From Prolixibacteraceae bacterium (GTDB lineage Bacteria > Bacteroidota > Bacteroidia > Bacteroidales > Prolixibacteraceae), in assembly GCA_003457135.1 (NCBI GenBank), contig DMSQ01000075.1, forward strand, positions 77,495 to 141,494: a stretch of 64,000 nt of DNA. Reading direction: 5' to 3'. Position 1 is the first letter of the stretch; every line of letters starts with the position of its first letter. Of the stretch, positions 1 to 9,208 are shown in pieces. The notes beneath the pieces were generated by a model. It was not told the origin of the DNA. It was given only the letters and a program-made list of their open reading frames with translations, and ran no database searches. Both the position numbers and the translations under genes were made by a program.

Positions 1-2
1 GA

Positions 3-527
3 CTTATAACTGATTACCTCAATCCTAGATGGGGTGACGAGGCTCCGGATTTACGTTCGAAATTTTTTAAGGCATTGGTTCTTGCCACCCATTTCGAAAA
101 AGATACCCGGGTGGGCAAATTTGTGAGTTTTACTTATGGCGCAGGATTTCCGGCATTGTGGGAACTGGAAAATCTCAGCAATGAAACCAAAAACTGGATT
201 CGTAATGAATTTGGTCCGGTGCCCATCCATTTTTTCAGGCATATCCGGAAAGGCGTACATAACGGATCATTGGTTTCGGTTGATGGTGCGAAACACTATG
301 CTGACACAAAACCGGCGACCGATGCGCGTTTTGTCTTTTTTGCCGGAAAGCTCAACAAATGTTTCAGGAGTAAAAGCCAGGTTAATTCGTTTGAATATTT
401 CAATGCCCTGAAACCCGGATTTCACAAAATCCATGTGTATGACACTTATAGTCACCTGGATATCTTTCTGGGAAAGAATGCACACAAAGATATTTTCCCA
501 GTGATGATTGATGAATTAAATGTATAA
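3..527 (+). CDS. alpha/beta-hydrolase-like protein, C-terminal part
   Basis: The reading frame is open from the left edge, so the gene starts outside the window and only the last 174 residues are seen. The end has the look of an alpha/beta-hydrolase C-terminus: a Tyr-Ser-His-Leu-Asp-Ile-Phe motif that would carry the catalytic His, then a Gly-Lys-Asn-Ala stretch and a closing helix. The nucleophile elbow is not visible, so activity cannot be judged. It sits 11 nt before the acetoacetate-decarboxylase-like gene and leads an operon that contains a GMC oxidoreductase. In other bacteria alpha/beta-hydrolase domains accompany cholesterol-oxidase-like GMC proteins, which supports the call from context. 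Family assignment is moderate; substrate unknown. Confidence 0.55.
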   Translation, partial: LITDYLNPRWGDEAPDLRSKFFKALVLATHFEKDTRVGKFVSFTYGAGFPALWELENLSNETKNWIRNEFGPVPIHFFRHIRKGVHNGSLVSVDGAKHYADTKPATDARFVFFAGKLNKCFRSKSQVNSFEYFNALKPGFHKIHVYDTYSHLDIFLGKNAHKDIFPVMIDELNV

Positions 528-538
528 AACAGATCATT

Positions 539-1426
539 ATGTCAGTATCGAAACGAATTAAAAATTACGAAGGCCGCTATTCGATGGTTGATGGAATCAC
601 CTTTAAGCTGCCTGTGGGTGCAACAAAATCGCCGGCAATAATGGCCGGTTTTTTATGCGACTACGAAAAAGCAAAAGCCATTTTACCCGGAAATGAGCTG
701 CATCCGGTTAAAGCATTTGGAAAGGCTGTATTTATGGTGACGGTCATAGATTACCGTTTTACCACCATTGGCAAATACATTGAATACAGTATCGCGCTGG
801 CTGTAACCAGAGGCAGAGAACCTGCTCCGGCCATGCTTCCGGCCATGATGATGAAAACTTATAAAACCGGTCAGTTCATTCTTGATCTTCCGGTCAGTTC
901 CGAAGTTTCGGTGAAAGGCGGAAAAGGAATCTGGGGAATGCCCAAACATAAAGCAAACCTCGATTTTATTATTACCGATAGTCAGGTCAGTTCGCAATAC
1001 GAAAAAGACGGACAGTTTGCTTTCAGGATTGAAATAGATAAACCACAAAAGAACAATTTCCCGATCAACCTCAGTGCGATCAACTACAGCCATTTCAGGA
1101 ATATGCTGATGGCCTCGTACGTTCATTTTAAATCGAAAGCCGGAATCAGGCTTGGGAAAAAGGCAACTGGCCGGATTTTCATCGGCGACCATCCCCGAAC
1201 TAAATTTTTAAAGGAACTGAAAATTGAAAGCAAACCATTTTTCACGATGTACATGCCAGAAACCACTGGTATTCTGGACGATCATTTCGAATGCTGGTTT
1301 ATGACCTACGAAAATAAGCCACAGAAAGTCACTCCCGAAGGATTTGAAAGTGTATTCAATTTGGGATTAAATGAAGATTGGCTGGAAGCGCCTTCCATTA
1401 CCGATTACGAAAAATTTAAAATTTAA
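539..1426 (+). CDS. acetoacetate decarboxylase family protein
   Basis: This 295-residue protein resembles the acetoacetate decarboxylase (ADC) superfamily. It has an N-terminal strand-rich region with a Tyr-Tyr-like 'YIEYSIAL' segment at about residues 80-87 and the characteristic Gly-Ile-Trp-Gly-Met-Pro-Lys-His turn at about 130-137. True ADC uses a lysine Schiff base to decarboxylate acetoacetate, but the superfamily also holds dehydratases, aldolases and proteins of unknown chemistry. I cannot assign the catalytic lysine from sequence alone, and the protein is longer than classical ADC (about 245 residues). It is cytoplasmic by appearance, with no signal peptide. Neighbours at 11-12 nt on both sides suggest co-transcription with the hydrolase and the membrane proteins. 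Confidence 0.7.
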   Translation: MSVSKRIKNYEGRYSMVDGITFKLPVGATKSPAIMAGFLCDYEKAKAILPGNELHPVKAFGKAVFMVTVIDYRFTTIGKYIEYSIALAVTRGREPAPAMLPAMMMKTYKTGQFILDLPVSSEVSVKGGKGIWGMPKHKANLDFIITDSQVSSQYEKDGQFAFRIEIDKPQKNNFPINLSAINYSHFRNMLMASYVHFKSKAGIRLGKKATGRIFIGDHPRTKFLKELKIESKPFFTMYMPETTGILDDHFECWFMTYENKPQKVTPEGFESVFNLGLNEDWLEAPSITDYEKFKI

Positions 1427-1438
1427 AACGACCTCATC

Positions 1439-1918
1439 ATGAAAATTAAACAGACCCTACTCGACATCAACAATGCTTACATCTTTTTTTGTTCGTCAAT
1501 CTACCTCGGTATGTTCTGGACACTTCATTTTTTCTTTTTCCCAAACTATCCGACGAAATTAAATGTGAGTAATTACTATGATGCAATTATTCCGCAAACC
1601 GATACAGCAACTAAGTTTTTCTTTATTTCCATTCCGATCATGGCGGTTGCTCTGATAATCATGCTGATTACCGAATGGAAAACCAAATTCCGCTGGATCC
1701 CGCTGGCATGGATTCCTGGCTTGCTTGTTCCGGTGGTAACCCAACAAAAGTTTATTGAAGATATCAACGACCAATTTAAGGCTGGTGTAACTGATCAGGC
1801 TGTCCTTCAGGAATTATTGAAAGACTGGATGTTTTTCAATGATGTGCGTTTTTATATCCTGGCAGTGATGTGGGGAATTACGATGTATTATTTCATTGCC
1901 AAAGCGCGTAAACGGTAA
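1439..1918 (+). CDS. small multi-pass membrane protein
   Basis: A 159-residue protein with four hydrophobic segments at about residues 12-35, 59-78, 86-101 and 137-153, so it is very likely an inner-membrane protein. I recognise no family with confidence; a relation to small four-helix families such as DUF1772 is possible but unproven. The short soluble region between helices 3 and 4 is acidic and glutamine-rich. It starts 12 nt after the ADC-like gene and ends 3 nt before the next membrane gene, so it is almost certainly part of the same transcript. Function unknown. Confidence 0.7.
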   Translation: MKIKQTLLDINNAYIFFCSSIYLGMFWTLHFFFFPNYPTKLNVSNYYDAIIPQTDTATKFFFISIPIMAVALIIMLITEWKTKFRWIPLAWIPGLLVPVVTQQKFIEDINDQFKAGVTDQAVLQELLKDWMFFNDVRFYILAVMWGITMYYFIAKARKR

Positions 1919-1921
1919 CCT

Positions 1922-2308
1922 ATGAAAAAATATATCCGGCTCATCATTCTATTGATTTCAATTGCCACATTGTTTTCAGGCGCCATGCAAGCAATAGCGC
2001 CAGCCTTTGTCCTGAATTTTGTGGGTGCCGAAATTGACACGACCACCACGCAATTATTTGCCACCATCGGTATGTTTATGTTCCTGTTTGGAGGAATGAT
2101 GATTCACGCCCTGTACAACGAAGAGAACAACCGGGTTACGATAATCTGGTCGGGCTTACAAAAATTAGGCGCTTCGGCGGCCGTTTTTATCGGAATTTTT
2201 AATGGGGTATTTGTTCCGCTTGCGGCCGGAGTAGCCATTTTTGATTTATTATCTGGCTTACTGTTTTTCTATTATCTCAAAACAATCAAAAGCGATGCGG
2301 TCGGCTAA
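1922..2308 (+). CDS. small four-helix membrane protein
   Basis: A 128-residue, highly hydrophobic protein with about four membrane segments (residues 5-25, 43-64, 81-97, 98-119) and very short loops. The general layout resembles DUF4345-type proteins, and the next gene looks clearly like that family, so the two may be diverged relatives or partners. The start at 1922 follows the previous stop by 3 nt, and the end overlaps the next gene by 14 nt, a sign of translational coupling. No catalytic motif is visible. Function unknown. Confidence 0.65.
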   Translation: MKKYIRLIILLISIATLFSGAMQAIAPAFVLNFVGAEIDTTTTQLFATIGMFMFLFGGMMIHALYNEENNRVTIIWSGLQKLGASAAVFIGIFNGVFVPLAAGVAIFDLLSGLLFFYYLKTIKSDAVG

Positions 2309-2714
2309 TTACTTTTTCTATTATTCCTACATCGGATTGGTAATCGTTGCAGGTTTCTGGGGCGCATTTATCAATCCTGAATTCGATCACCGGCTGTTAT
2401 TCAATTTAGATACAGTCACTTTAACCGATTATCAACGCATCAACCTATTGAGCCAATATCGGTTTCTCCGGGCCATTGAATTGGGATTTGGCATTTTTGC
2501 CATCCTGTATGTGAAAAATATATTCAGTGAAAAGAAATTCAACAGGCTTTTCATTTTTATTATGAGCGCTGGCGTTCTTTCAAGAATTGTGTCAATAATA
2601 TTGGATGGCACTCCAAGTTTCATGATGCTTTTCTTCCTTGCTTTTGAATTAGCGGGAGTGGTGGTCATTTATTTTTATTCACGAAAACTGGCTATGCAAA
2701 ATGTTATCACCTAA
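2295..2714 (+). CDS. DUF4345-like membrane protein
   Basis: I place the start at the ATG at 2295, giving 139 residues. A longer frame from a weak start at 2241 would run deep into the previous gene. The protein has four hydrophobic segments. Between helices 2 and 3 it shows a pattern seen in the DUF4345 family as I recall it: an Arg-Phe-Leu-Arg-Ala-Ile-Glu segment after helix 1, and Leu-Ser-Arg-Ile-Val-Ser with a following Asp-Gly-Thr-Pro in the third helix region. It overlaps both neighbours by 14 nt, the preceding membrane gene and the following patatin gene, so the three are probably translated together. Its role in this lipid-linked operon is not known. Confidence 0.65.
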   Translation: MRSANYFFYYSYIGLVIVAGFWGAFINPEFDHRLLFNLDTVTLTDYQRINLLSQYRFLRAIELGFGIFAILYVKNIFSEKKFNRLFIFIMSAGVLSRIVSIILDGTPSFMMLFFLAFELAGVVVIYFYSRKLAMQNVIT

Positions 2715-4116
2715 AAATATCATAGCTGGAGTAAATTCTGCCGGTATCAAACGTTCACTGATACTCGCCGGTGGCGGCGCGCGCCTCGCCTACCAGGCAG
2801 GCGTAATCACGGCGCTGGAAGAAGAAGGTTTAAGCTTCAGTCATTTTGACGGCACTTCAGGAGGAATTTTTAATACGGCCATGTTGAGTTCAGGAATTGT
2901 AGCTAAAGACATGGGCAGGCGCTGGCGAAAGGTAAACGTGATGAATTTTTCGTCACTGCTGCCTTTTAAAAGTTATTTCTCGAAAAAAACATTTGCCGCC
3001 TTTGGCGACGCCGATGGAATGATCAATAAAGTTTACCCAACCCTGGGGATTGACGTGGCCAGAATGAATTCAAACACTTCGATTGATGCCACTTTTAATG
3101 TGTGCAACTTTTCGAAGAAAACAGTTGAAGTCTTCTCGAATAGAAATGTAACACTTCAACATCTGGTGGCAGGAATGTCGTTGCCCATATTTATGCCTGC
3201 AATTAAGATTAACGGCGATTGGTACACCGATGCGGTATGGATTAAAGATGCAAATATCACCGAAGCCATCAAACGGAATGTGAACGAAATATGGTTAGTT
3301 TGGGCAATTGGCAACTCGCACGAATATTTAAATGGCACATTTAATCAGTATGTGCACATGATCGAAATAAGCGCCAATGGAGGTTTGCTGCTTGAGTTTG
3401 AACAATTGGAAAAGCTGAACAGTGAAAAAACTGCGAGTGAAAAGATCATTTTACATGTTATTAAACCTGAGTTCCCACTACCACTCGATCCTGATTTAAT
3501 GTTCAATAAAATCAATGCAGACGAATTAATCAACCGGGGATATGCCGATGCAAAAAGTTATCTGCAACGAAAATCAGAAGGGGGGGTAGCGCCCGACTAT
3601 CGGGCATCGCAGATGAATGAACCGGGAGCGGCATTGATCTTCAGGTCACTGTTTTCAGGTAAAATTAAATGGAAACAGCAGCCTGCTGAATTTTCGCTAA
3701 ACATCAATTTCAATTTCAGAAGTGTAAACAATGAGTTGGTTTTACGTGCTTTTGCATCCGTTTCAATTGATAACAGCGAATACCGGATTTCAACATTCGA
3801 CAATAAAGTGACCGTAAATCATGCCGAAAGAACATTGACTTTTGAATGCGATTTCGTTTTTGAAGATGAGATTATTCACATGCAATGTCAGCTCAGTTTG
3901 ATCAGTCAATATGATTTATTGCTCGGAATGGAATTTAGAAAAGTCGATTGCACCATCACCAGCGAAAAATGGCCGAAGCCAATTTCGTTCATATTAAAAC
4001 AGAAAGCATGGAGCCGCATAAAAAATGTTCCATTCATTCATGTGAGCAGTTCAAGCGGCTGGTTCGGCAAATGGAAAGAAAAATTCAGGATTTTGGAGGA
4101 AGTCTATGGAAAATAA
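2701..4116 (+). CDS. patatin-like phospholipase
   Basis: A 471-residue protein whose N-terminal half is a patatin domain. The oxyanion-hole glycine run Gly-Gly-Gly-Ala-Arg-Leu is at about residues 24-29, and the nucleophile elbow Gly-Thr-Ser-Gly-Gly places Ser53 as nucleophile. Asp177, in Thr-Asp-Ala-Val, is the likely dyad partner; the usual Asp-Gly is Asp-Ala here. Patatins hydrolyse acyl ester bonds of phospholipids or other lipids. The C-terminal 170 residues look beta-rich and are not part of the patatin core, so they may be an accessory or membrane-contact domain. There is no signal peptide, so it is probably cytoplasmic or membrane-peripheral. It overlaps the DUF4345-like gene by 14 nt. 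Confidence 0.88.
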   Translation: MLSPKNIIAGVNSAGIKRSLILAGGGARLAYQAGVITALEEEGLSFSHFDGTSGGIFNTAMLSSGIVAKDMGRRWRKVNVMNFSSLLPFKSYFSKKTFAAFGDADGMINKVYPTLGIDVARMNSNTSIDATFNVCNFSKKTVEVFSNRNVTLQHLVAGMSLPIFMPAIKINGDWYTDAVWIKDANITEAIKRNVNEIWLVWAIGNSHEYLNGTFNQYVHMIEISANGGLLLEFEQLEKLNSEKTASEKIILHVIKPEFPLPLDPDLMFNKINADELINRGYADAKSYLQRKSEGGVAPDYRASQMNEPGAALIFRSLFSGKIKWKQQPAEFSLNINFNFRSVNNELVLRAFASVSIDNSEYRISTFDNKVTVNHAERTLTFECDFVFEDEIIHMQCQLSLISQYDLLLGMEFRKVDCTITSEKWPKPISFILKQKAWSRIKNVPFIHVSSSSGWFGKWKEKFRILEEVYGK

Positions 4117-4151
4117 AAACCAATAATATTCAGGCAGTAAAAAAATACAAT

Positions 4152-5990
4152 ATGAATCTGACGGAAAAATATAAACAGCCAACCATGGTTAACTGGTACG
4201 ATCCGCGCCAGTTATATGCTACAGCGCTCAAGGCTATGGTTTCAGGAACTTTCGCAAGTTATGCCGACAACCGTGAATTGCAGGCCGCGCTCGACCCTGA
4301 GAAAAAATCGATTGATTGCAGTACTGATGCGGAAAGCAAGCAGAAACTGGACGAAATTTGGATTGACTATGTTTCTGACACCGGAGACGGTTTTAATTCA
4401 ACCTATACAGTTGCCGACCTGGTAGCGCAATCGTTAAAAGTGACCTTAAATTCAGATTATTCGGGTGACCGGATTGCAGATTCCGCAAACTGGGATTTAC
4501 CCGCCGGACAATTGCTGATACTCGGCGGCGACCAGGTTTATCCTACCCCATCAATGAATGAGTATGATACACGATTTAAAATTCCGTTCAGCGCGGCTTC
4601 AAAAAAACATCAGCCCGATGATAAAATTAACCGAAAAATGTTTGCCATCCCCGGTAACCATGACTGGTATGACGGGCTTGGAAATTTTATCAAATTATTC
4701 TGTCAGAAAAGAAGAATTGGCAACTGGCAAACCTTACAGAAAAGGAGTTATTACGCGCTCCAACTTCCACAAAACTATTGGTTGTGGGCCATTGACGTGC
4801 AATTGAATTCTGACATTGACCAGCCGCAGAAAGATTATTTTCAGGAAATTGCTTTCAAACACATGAAGCATGGCGATCAAGTAATTTTGTGTACTTCCGA
4901 ACCGGCATGGGTGTATAAAGTGATACACCGAAAAGATGAATCGTATAAACGTCTCAAATTTTTCGAGCAGATTTTTATTACCGAGGACAGGTATGGATGT
5001 ACCGGAGGAAAAAAATTCAAATTAGTAGCAACGCTTACAGGCGATTTGCATCATTACTCACGCTACGAAGAACATAAAAAAACAAGCGAAGGAATCGAGT
5101 ACATCAATCATCTAATTACAGCAGGCGGTGGAGGTGCATTTCTGCACCCCACTCATAATCTTCCGCAAACGTTGACCGGACTGGATGAAAAGAATGATCC
5201 CATTCTACGTAATACCCAGTTTAAAGATCCTGAAATGAAAGCCTGTTTCCCCACTAAAAAGAAATCGCGAAAAATTGCAAACCAAATTTTACGCTTTCCA
5301 TTCAATAACGTCGTTTTCTGGGTTACCATGACTGCCATTCAATTATTGCTTGCCTGGATGCTGCAAAGCACAACCCAGTATCAGGAACTGAACTTTATGC
5401 AACAGTTGGCAGATGTTCATAGCTTCGGAGGATTGTTTTCGGTTGTGTTTGATCATCTTTTCCTGAATCCCCCGGTGCTAGTGATCTGCCTGGCAGTAAT
5501 TGCAGGCATGACAGTTTTTACCGACAGCAATTCCGGAAAAAGGAATTATCAATGGTTCGGGGCATTGCATGGTCTGATACAATTGTTTAGTATGTTTTTG
5601 TTCATCTGGCTATTTTCATGGATTAATATTTCCATACTGGCCATTAAAAGCGATCTTGTCTTCTTCCTGGTGTATGTGGTTGAAACTCTTTTGATCGGAG
5701 GTTTAGCAGGCAGCTTTATTTTCGGCTTGTATCTTTGGTTCAGCAGCTTGTTTTTAGATATTCATATCAACGAGAGTTTCTCATCTTTTGGAAACCCTCA
5801 TTTCAAGAATTTTCTTCGCATCCACATTACTCCGGATGGAAACATTGCCATTTATCCAATTGGAATCGAAAAAGTAGTCACCAACTGGAAACAAGAAGGC
5901 AATGGTGAAAACCTGACGTTTAATTCGGTTGACAAAGCTCAGTATTACTTAATAGAACCGCCAATTATCATTAAAAACATATCAAAATGA
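4152..5990 (+). CDS. membrane-anchored metallophosphoesterase
   Basis: I chose the ATG at 4152 (612 residues). The same frame is open back to 3948, but that would overlap the patatin gene by more than 160 nt. Calcineurin-like phosphoesterase metal-binding motifs are visible: Gly-Asp-Gln-Val-Tyr around Asp127, Gly-Asn-His-Asp-Trp at 168-172, and Gly-Asp-Leu-His-His-Tyr-Ser-Arg-Tyr at 297-305. The last third has about four hydrophobic segments, so the catalytic part is tethered to the membrane, followed by a short soluble tail. The substrate could be a phosphorylated lipid, given the patatin upstream and the GMC oxidoreductase downstream (4-nt ATGA overlap), but this is inference. Confidence in the fold is high; in the substrate, none. 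Confidence 0.85.
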   Translation: MNLTEKYKQPTMVNWYDPRQLYATALKAMVSGTFASYADNRELQAALDPEKKSIDCSTDAESKQKLDEIWIDYVSDTGDGFNSTYTVADLVAQSLKVTLNSDYSGDRIADSANWDLPAGQLLILGGDQVYPTPSMNEYDTRFKIPFSAASKKHQPDDKINRKMFAIPGNHDWYDGLGNFIKLFCQKRRIGNWQTLQKRSYYALQLPQNYWLWAIDVQLNSDIDQPQKDYFQEIAFKHMKHGDQVILCTSEPAWVYKVIHRKDESYKRLKFFEQIFITEDRYGCTGGKKFKLVATLTGDLHHYSRYEEHKKTSEGIEYINHLITAGGGGAFLHPTHNLPQTLTGLDEKNDPILRNTQFKDPEMKACFPTKKKSRKIANQILRFPFNNVVFWVTMTAIQLLLAWMLQSTTQYQELNFMQQLADVHSFGGLFSVVFDHLFLNPPVLVICLAVIAGMTVFTDSNSGKRNYQWFGALHGLIQLFSMFLFIWLFSWINISILAIKSDLVFFLVYVVETLLIGGLAGSFIFGLYLWFSSLFLDIHINESFSSFGNPHFKNFLRIHITPDGNIAIYPIGIEKVVTNWKQEGNGENLTFNSVDKAQYYLIEPPIIIKNISK

Positions 5991-8323
5991 AACGTTTATC
6001 AAAATCCATTACTGCGATTAAATCGCACTATCCATTTGTTATTATTGGATCAGGCTATGGCGGAAGCATTGCCGCATCACGCCTTTCACGTGCTGGTTTT
6101 CAGGTGTGCCTGCTCGAAAAAGGCAAGGAATTCCAGCCGGGCGAATATCCCTGGGATTTGGACGATGCAGCAAAAGAAATGCAGATAAGTAACGACAAAA
6201 AGCACATTGGGAGCAAAACCGGACTGTACGAATTTTACATGGGCAAAGAAATGACCGTGTTTAAAGGATGCGGCCTGGGCGGAACATCCAATGTGAATGC
6301 CAATGTTTCCATCGAACCCGAACCGCGCGTATTTGATGACCTGCGATGGCCAACAGCGATAAGAAATAACATGCAATCGTTAAAAGATGGATTTGAAAAA
6401 GCGCGGAAAATGCTGAAGCCGACTCCTTATCCCGAAGGTAAATCCGGTTATCCGCTGCTTGAAAAGACCAAAGGGATGAAAACTTCGGCAGCAGCCATGA
6501 AAGAAGAATTCAGGTATCTGGATATCAATGTGAATTTCGAATACGACAATCAGCCGAACCATGTAGGCGTGGAGCAAAAGAAATGCAATAACTGCGGCGA
6601 TTGTGTCACCGGCTGTAACCATCATGCAAAAAATACGCTGATCATGAACTACCTGCCTGATGCGGTGAATCATGGCGCTGAAATTTTTTGTGAAGCCGGT
6701 GTGGAATACATTGAACGGAAAGACAACAAATGGCTGGTTTACTTTCACCTGTATAATGTTGGCCGCGAGAAATTTGATGCTCCTCCGCTCTTCATTACTG
6801 CCGACAATGTGATTATATCGGCAGGCGCTTTAGGAAGTACCGAAATACTTTTGCGTTCAAAAGCAAAAGGTTTGAATATTTCGCCTTCGTTGGGGAAGCG
6901 CTTTACCGGAAATGGCGATGTACTTGGCTTTGGATATAACAACGATGTCAAAATGAATGGCATCGGCTTAGGAAAACACTATGACGATAAGGATAAGGAA
7001 CCTGTTGGGCCTTGCATTACTTCGATCATTGACATGCGTAAAAAAGATGTGCTCGAAGATGGAATGACTATGGAAGAAGGAAGTATTCCGGCGCCGATTG
7101 CTCCGTTACTTTCCGCTGCATTTATTTCGCTCTCCAGGTTGATGGGCAGCGATACCGATGATGGTCACCAGGATTGGGTTGCAGAGAAAAAGCGCGAGGC
7201 AGTGAGTTTACTGAAAGGTCCGTATCATGGCGCTTTGAATCATACACAGGTTTATTTAGTGATGACACACGACGATGGGAACGGTTCGATGCATCTCGAT
7301 AACGACCGTTTGGAAATTAGCTGGCCTGATGTGGGCAAACAGAGTATCTTTAAGAAGGTAAATGGTAAACTTCAGGAAGCAACAAAAGCTTTAGGCGGAA
7401 CTTACCTGCCAAATCCACAATGGAATAAGCTCATGAATTATGACATGGTGACTGTACATCCGTTAGGCGGCTGCGTAATGGGCGATGATGCAACGACAAG
7501 CGTGACCAATCATGTCGGTCAGGTTTACAGCAACACTGCCGGGACTGATTTGTACGATGGTTTATATGTAATGGATGGCGCCATTATTCCGCGACCGCTG
7601 GGCACCAATCCGCTGCTGACTATTTCGGCGCTGGCTGAGCGGAACAGTAAGCTGATCATAGAAGCCAATCAGAAAACCCTGAACTACGATTTAAAGGCGG
7701 TAGCAAAATCACCATTGAAAGAGAATGAAGCAGGCGTTTCCTTTACTGAAACCATGCGTGGCTATATTTCCCTGAATGAAAAATCGGATTATAAAAAGGG
7801 ATATGACGAAGGACAGAAAAACAATTCGCCCTTTGATTTTACCTTGACCATCCAATCGCAGGATGTGGAAGCCTTTGATGCAGACAGCAATCACAAGGCT
7901 GAAATGATCGGAACAGTGAATTGTCCGGCTTTGTCGAAATACCCGATTACCGCCATTGATGGAGTGTTTAACCTTTTTGTCAAAGATGATCCGAAAGGAA
8001 AAGTCAAGTTGATGAAATACGGGATGAAGCTGAAAACGAATGAAGGCGCAACTTTTTACTTCAACGGATTTAAAGAAATCAAAGACGACAAAGGTTTCGA
8101 TATGTGGAGCGATACTACTACACTTTTTATAACTATTTATGAAGGTGCGGATGATCAAAGTCTCGTGAAAGGGAAAGGAATTCTGAAAATTGCCATAGGC
8201 GATTTTATTAAGCAACTGCAAACCATGAAAGCTATTCATGCTGATAACACCGGGGAATCGTTACGCGCTGTTTCTAAATTCGGAAAACTGTTCGCTGGCG
8301 AAGTTTGGGAGACTTATTTTTAA
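5987..8323 (+). CDS. GMC oxidoreductase, cholesterol-oxidase-like
   Basis: A 778-residue flavoprotein. The FAD-binding Rossmann motif Gly-Ser-Gly-Tyr-Gly-Gly-Ser is at 21-27. The C-terminal GMC half has the conserved His in His-Pro-Leu-Gly-Gly and the segment Pro-Leu-Gly-Thr-Asn-Pro with the catalytic Asn. GMC enzymes oxidise alcohols with FAD, and this subgroup resembles cholesterol-oxidase-like proteins. Cys200, Cys203, Cys206 and Cys210 form a CX2CX2CX3C ferredoxin-type motif inside the domain, suggesting an iron-sulfur cluster. About 180 residues follow the GMC core as a beta-rich tail also seen in long relatives. No signal peptide is visible. The start overlaps the phosphoesterase stop as ATGA. 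A sterol or other hydrophobic alcohol is a plausible substrate, but this is not shown. Confidence 0.88.
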   Translation: MKRLSKSITAIKSHYPFVIIGSGYGGSIAASRLSRAGFQVCLLEKGKEFQPGEYPWDLDDAAKEMQISNDKKHIGSKTGLYEFYMGKEMTVFKGCGLGGTSNVNANVSIEPEPRVFDDLRWPTAIRNNMQSLKDGFEKARKMLKPTPYPEGKSGYPLLEKTKGMKTSAAAMKEEFRYLDINVNFEYDNQPNHVGVEQKKCNNCGDCVTGCNHHAKNTLIMNYLPDAVNHGAEIFCEAGVEYIERKDNKWLVYFHLYNVGREKFDAPPLFITADNVIISAGALGSTEILLRSKAKGLNISPSLGKRFTGNGDVLGFGYNNDVKMNGIGLGKHYDDKDKEPVGPCITSIIDMRKKDVLEDGMTMEEGSIPAPIAPLLSAAFISLSRLMGSDTDDGHQDWVAEKKREAVSLLKGPYHGALNHTQVYLVMTHDDGNGSMHLDNDRLEISWPDVGKQSIFKKVNGKLQEATKALGGTYLPNPQWNKLMNYDMVTVHPLGGCVMGDDATTSVTNHVGQVYSNTAGTDLYDGLYVMDGAIIPRPLGTNPLLTISALAERNSKLIIEANQKTLNYDLKAVAKSPLKENEAGVSFTETMRGYISLNEKSDYKKGYDEGQKNNSPFDFTLTIQSQDVEAFDADSNHKAEMIGTVNCPALSKYPITAIDGVFNLFVKDDPKGKVKLMKYGMKLKTNEGATFYFNGFKEIKDDKGFDMWSDTTTLFITIYEGADDQSLVKGKGILKIAIGDFIKQLQTMKAIHADNTGESLRAVSKFGKLFAGEVWETYF

Positions 8324-8328
8324 AACAC

Positions 8329-9195
8329 ATGAACCGACCACCCAATTCAGAAGAAAATAAATCAATTCCTCCTCACCGGATGCCTGTTTCAGGATACAGC
8401 ATTCTTGCCGGTATCGGATTTGTCATTTCTTTTTTGCTGATCTATTATTACCTGCAATATATTCAGGGTAAAGTTTCGGATGAAGTTGACCAGCGCATCT
8501 TTTACCTGATCCTGATTTGCTTTGGGATTTCGGTAAGCGCCCTTGTTTTTGGCGTGATGAACACTTACGCCGTTTTAACAGGAAAACAGCAAAATGTTAC
8601 TCTTAAAATGACCGGACCGGGCGTTGGGGTAATTCTGGTGGTATTGGGCGGGTTATACCTTCCCCAAAAGTCTCCTGAAAAAAATGTCACGATCCGCGTG
8701 TTCGACTGGAAAAAGTATCCGGTGACCGATGGCGATGTAAAAATATACCTGAAAGAGTACATCCGTACCCAATCCATTGATAAAATGGGACAGGCTCTTT
8801 TTAGCGGAATTCCTTCAGAAATGATGAAAAACAAGATGAAGATTGAAGTTTCGAGCCCAGGCTATGCCACCAAAAACTATGATACGCTTGTTACCAGTTC
8901 AGCCCCACTGGAACTCACCTTGCCACTTACAACAGTTGTTTTTATTTCAGGCAAAGTAAAGACCGCTGCCGAAATACCCATCAGAGGGGTTGAGATCAAT
9001 GTAGATGGAACCCGGTATTTTGCCATTTCGATTACCGATGGCAGTTACAAACTGCGCCTGGAAGAATATACGCTTGGCGACGAAATCACATTGACAACTT
9101 CGCACAAAGATTTTGAAGACAAAACCTTTTCGGTCAGAATTAATTCTCCGGATATCGAGAACCGGGATATCTTTTTGAACCCAATTACTCATTAA
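8329..9195 (+). CDS. membrane protein with C-terminal beta-sandwich repeats
   Basis: I use the ATG at 8329 (288 residues), 5 nt after the GMC stop; an in-frame upstream start at 8305 would overlap that gene. Three hydrophobic segments lie at about residues 21-44, 56-79 and 93-109. The remaining 170 residues are soluble and strand-rich. They appear to hold two Ig-like or carboxypeptidase-regulatory-like units; the second has the pattern Ile-Ser-Gly-Lys-Val...Pro-Ile-Arg-Gly-Val typical of such folds. The protein probably displays these domains outside the inner membrane. It seems to close the GMC operon. No enzymatic motif seen; function unknown. Confidence 0.7.
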   Translation: MNRPPNSEENKSIPPHRMPVSGYSILAGIGFVISFLLIYYYLQYIQGKVSDEVDQRIFYLILICFGISVSALVFGVMNTYAVLTGKQQNVTLKMTGPGVGVILVVLGGLYLPQKSPEKNVTIRVFDWKKYPVTDGDVKIYLKEYIRTQSIDKMGQALFSGIPSEMMKNKMKIEVSSPGYATKNYDTLVTSSAPLELTLPLTTVVFISGKVKTAAEIPIRGVEINVDGTRYFAISITDGSYKLRLEEYTLGDEITLTTSHKDFEDKTFSVRINSPDIENRDIFLNPITH

Positions 9196-9208
9196 AAACC
9201 TCAGTCAC

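Noticed and set aside
3948..4151. An N-terminal extension of the metallophosphoesterase starting at 3948
   Set aside because: It would overlap the patatin gene by more than 160 nt and has no domain features; the ATG at 4152 is a better start.
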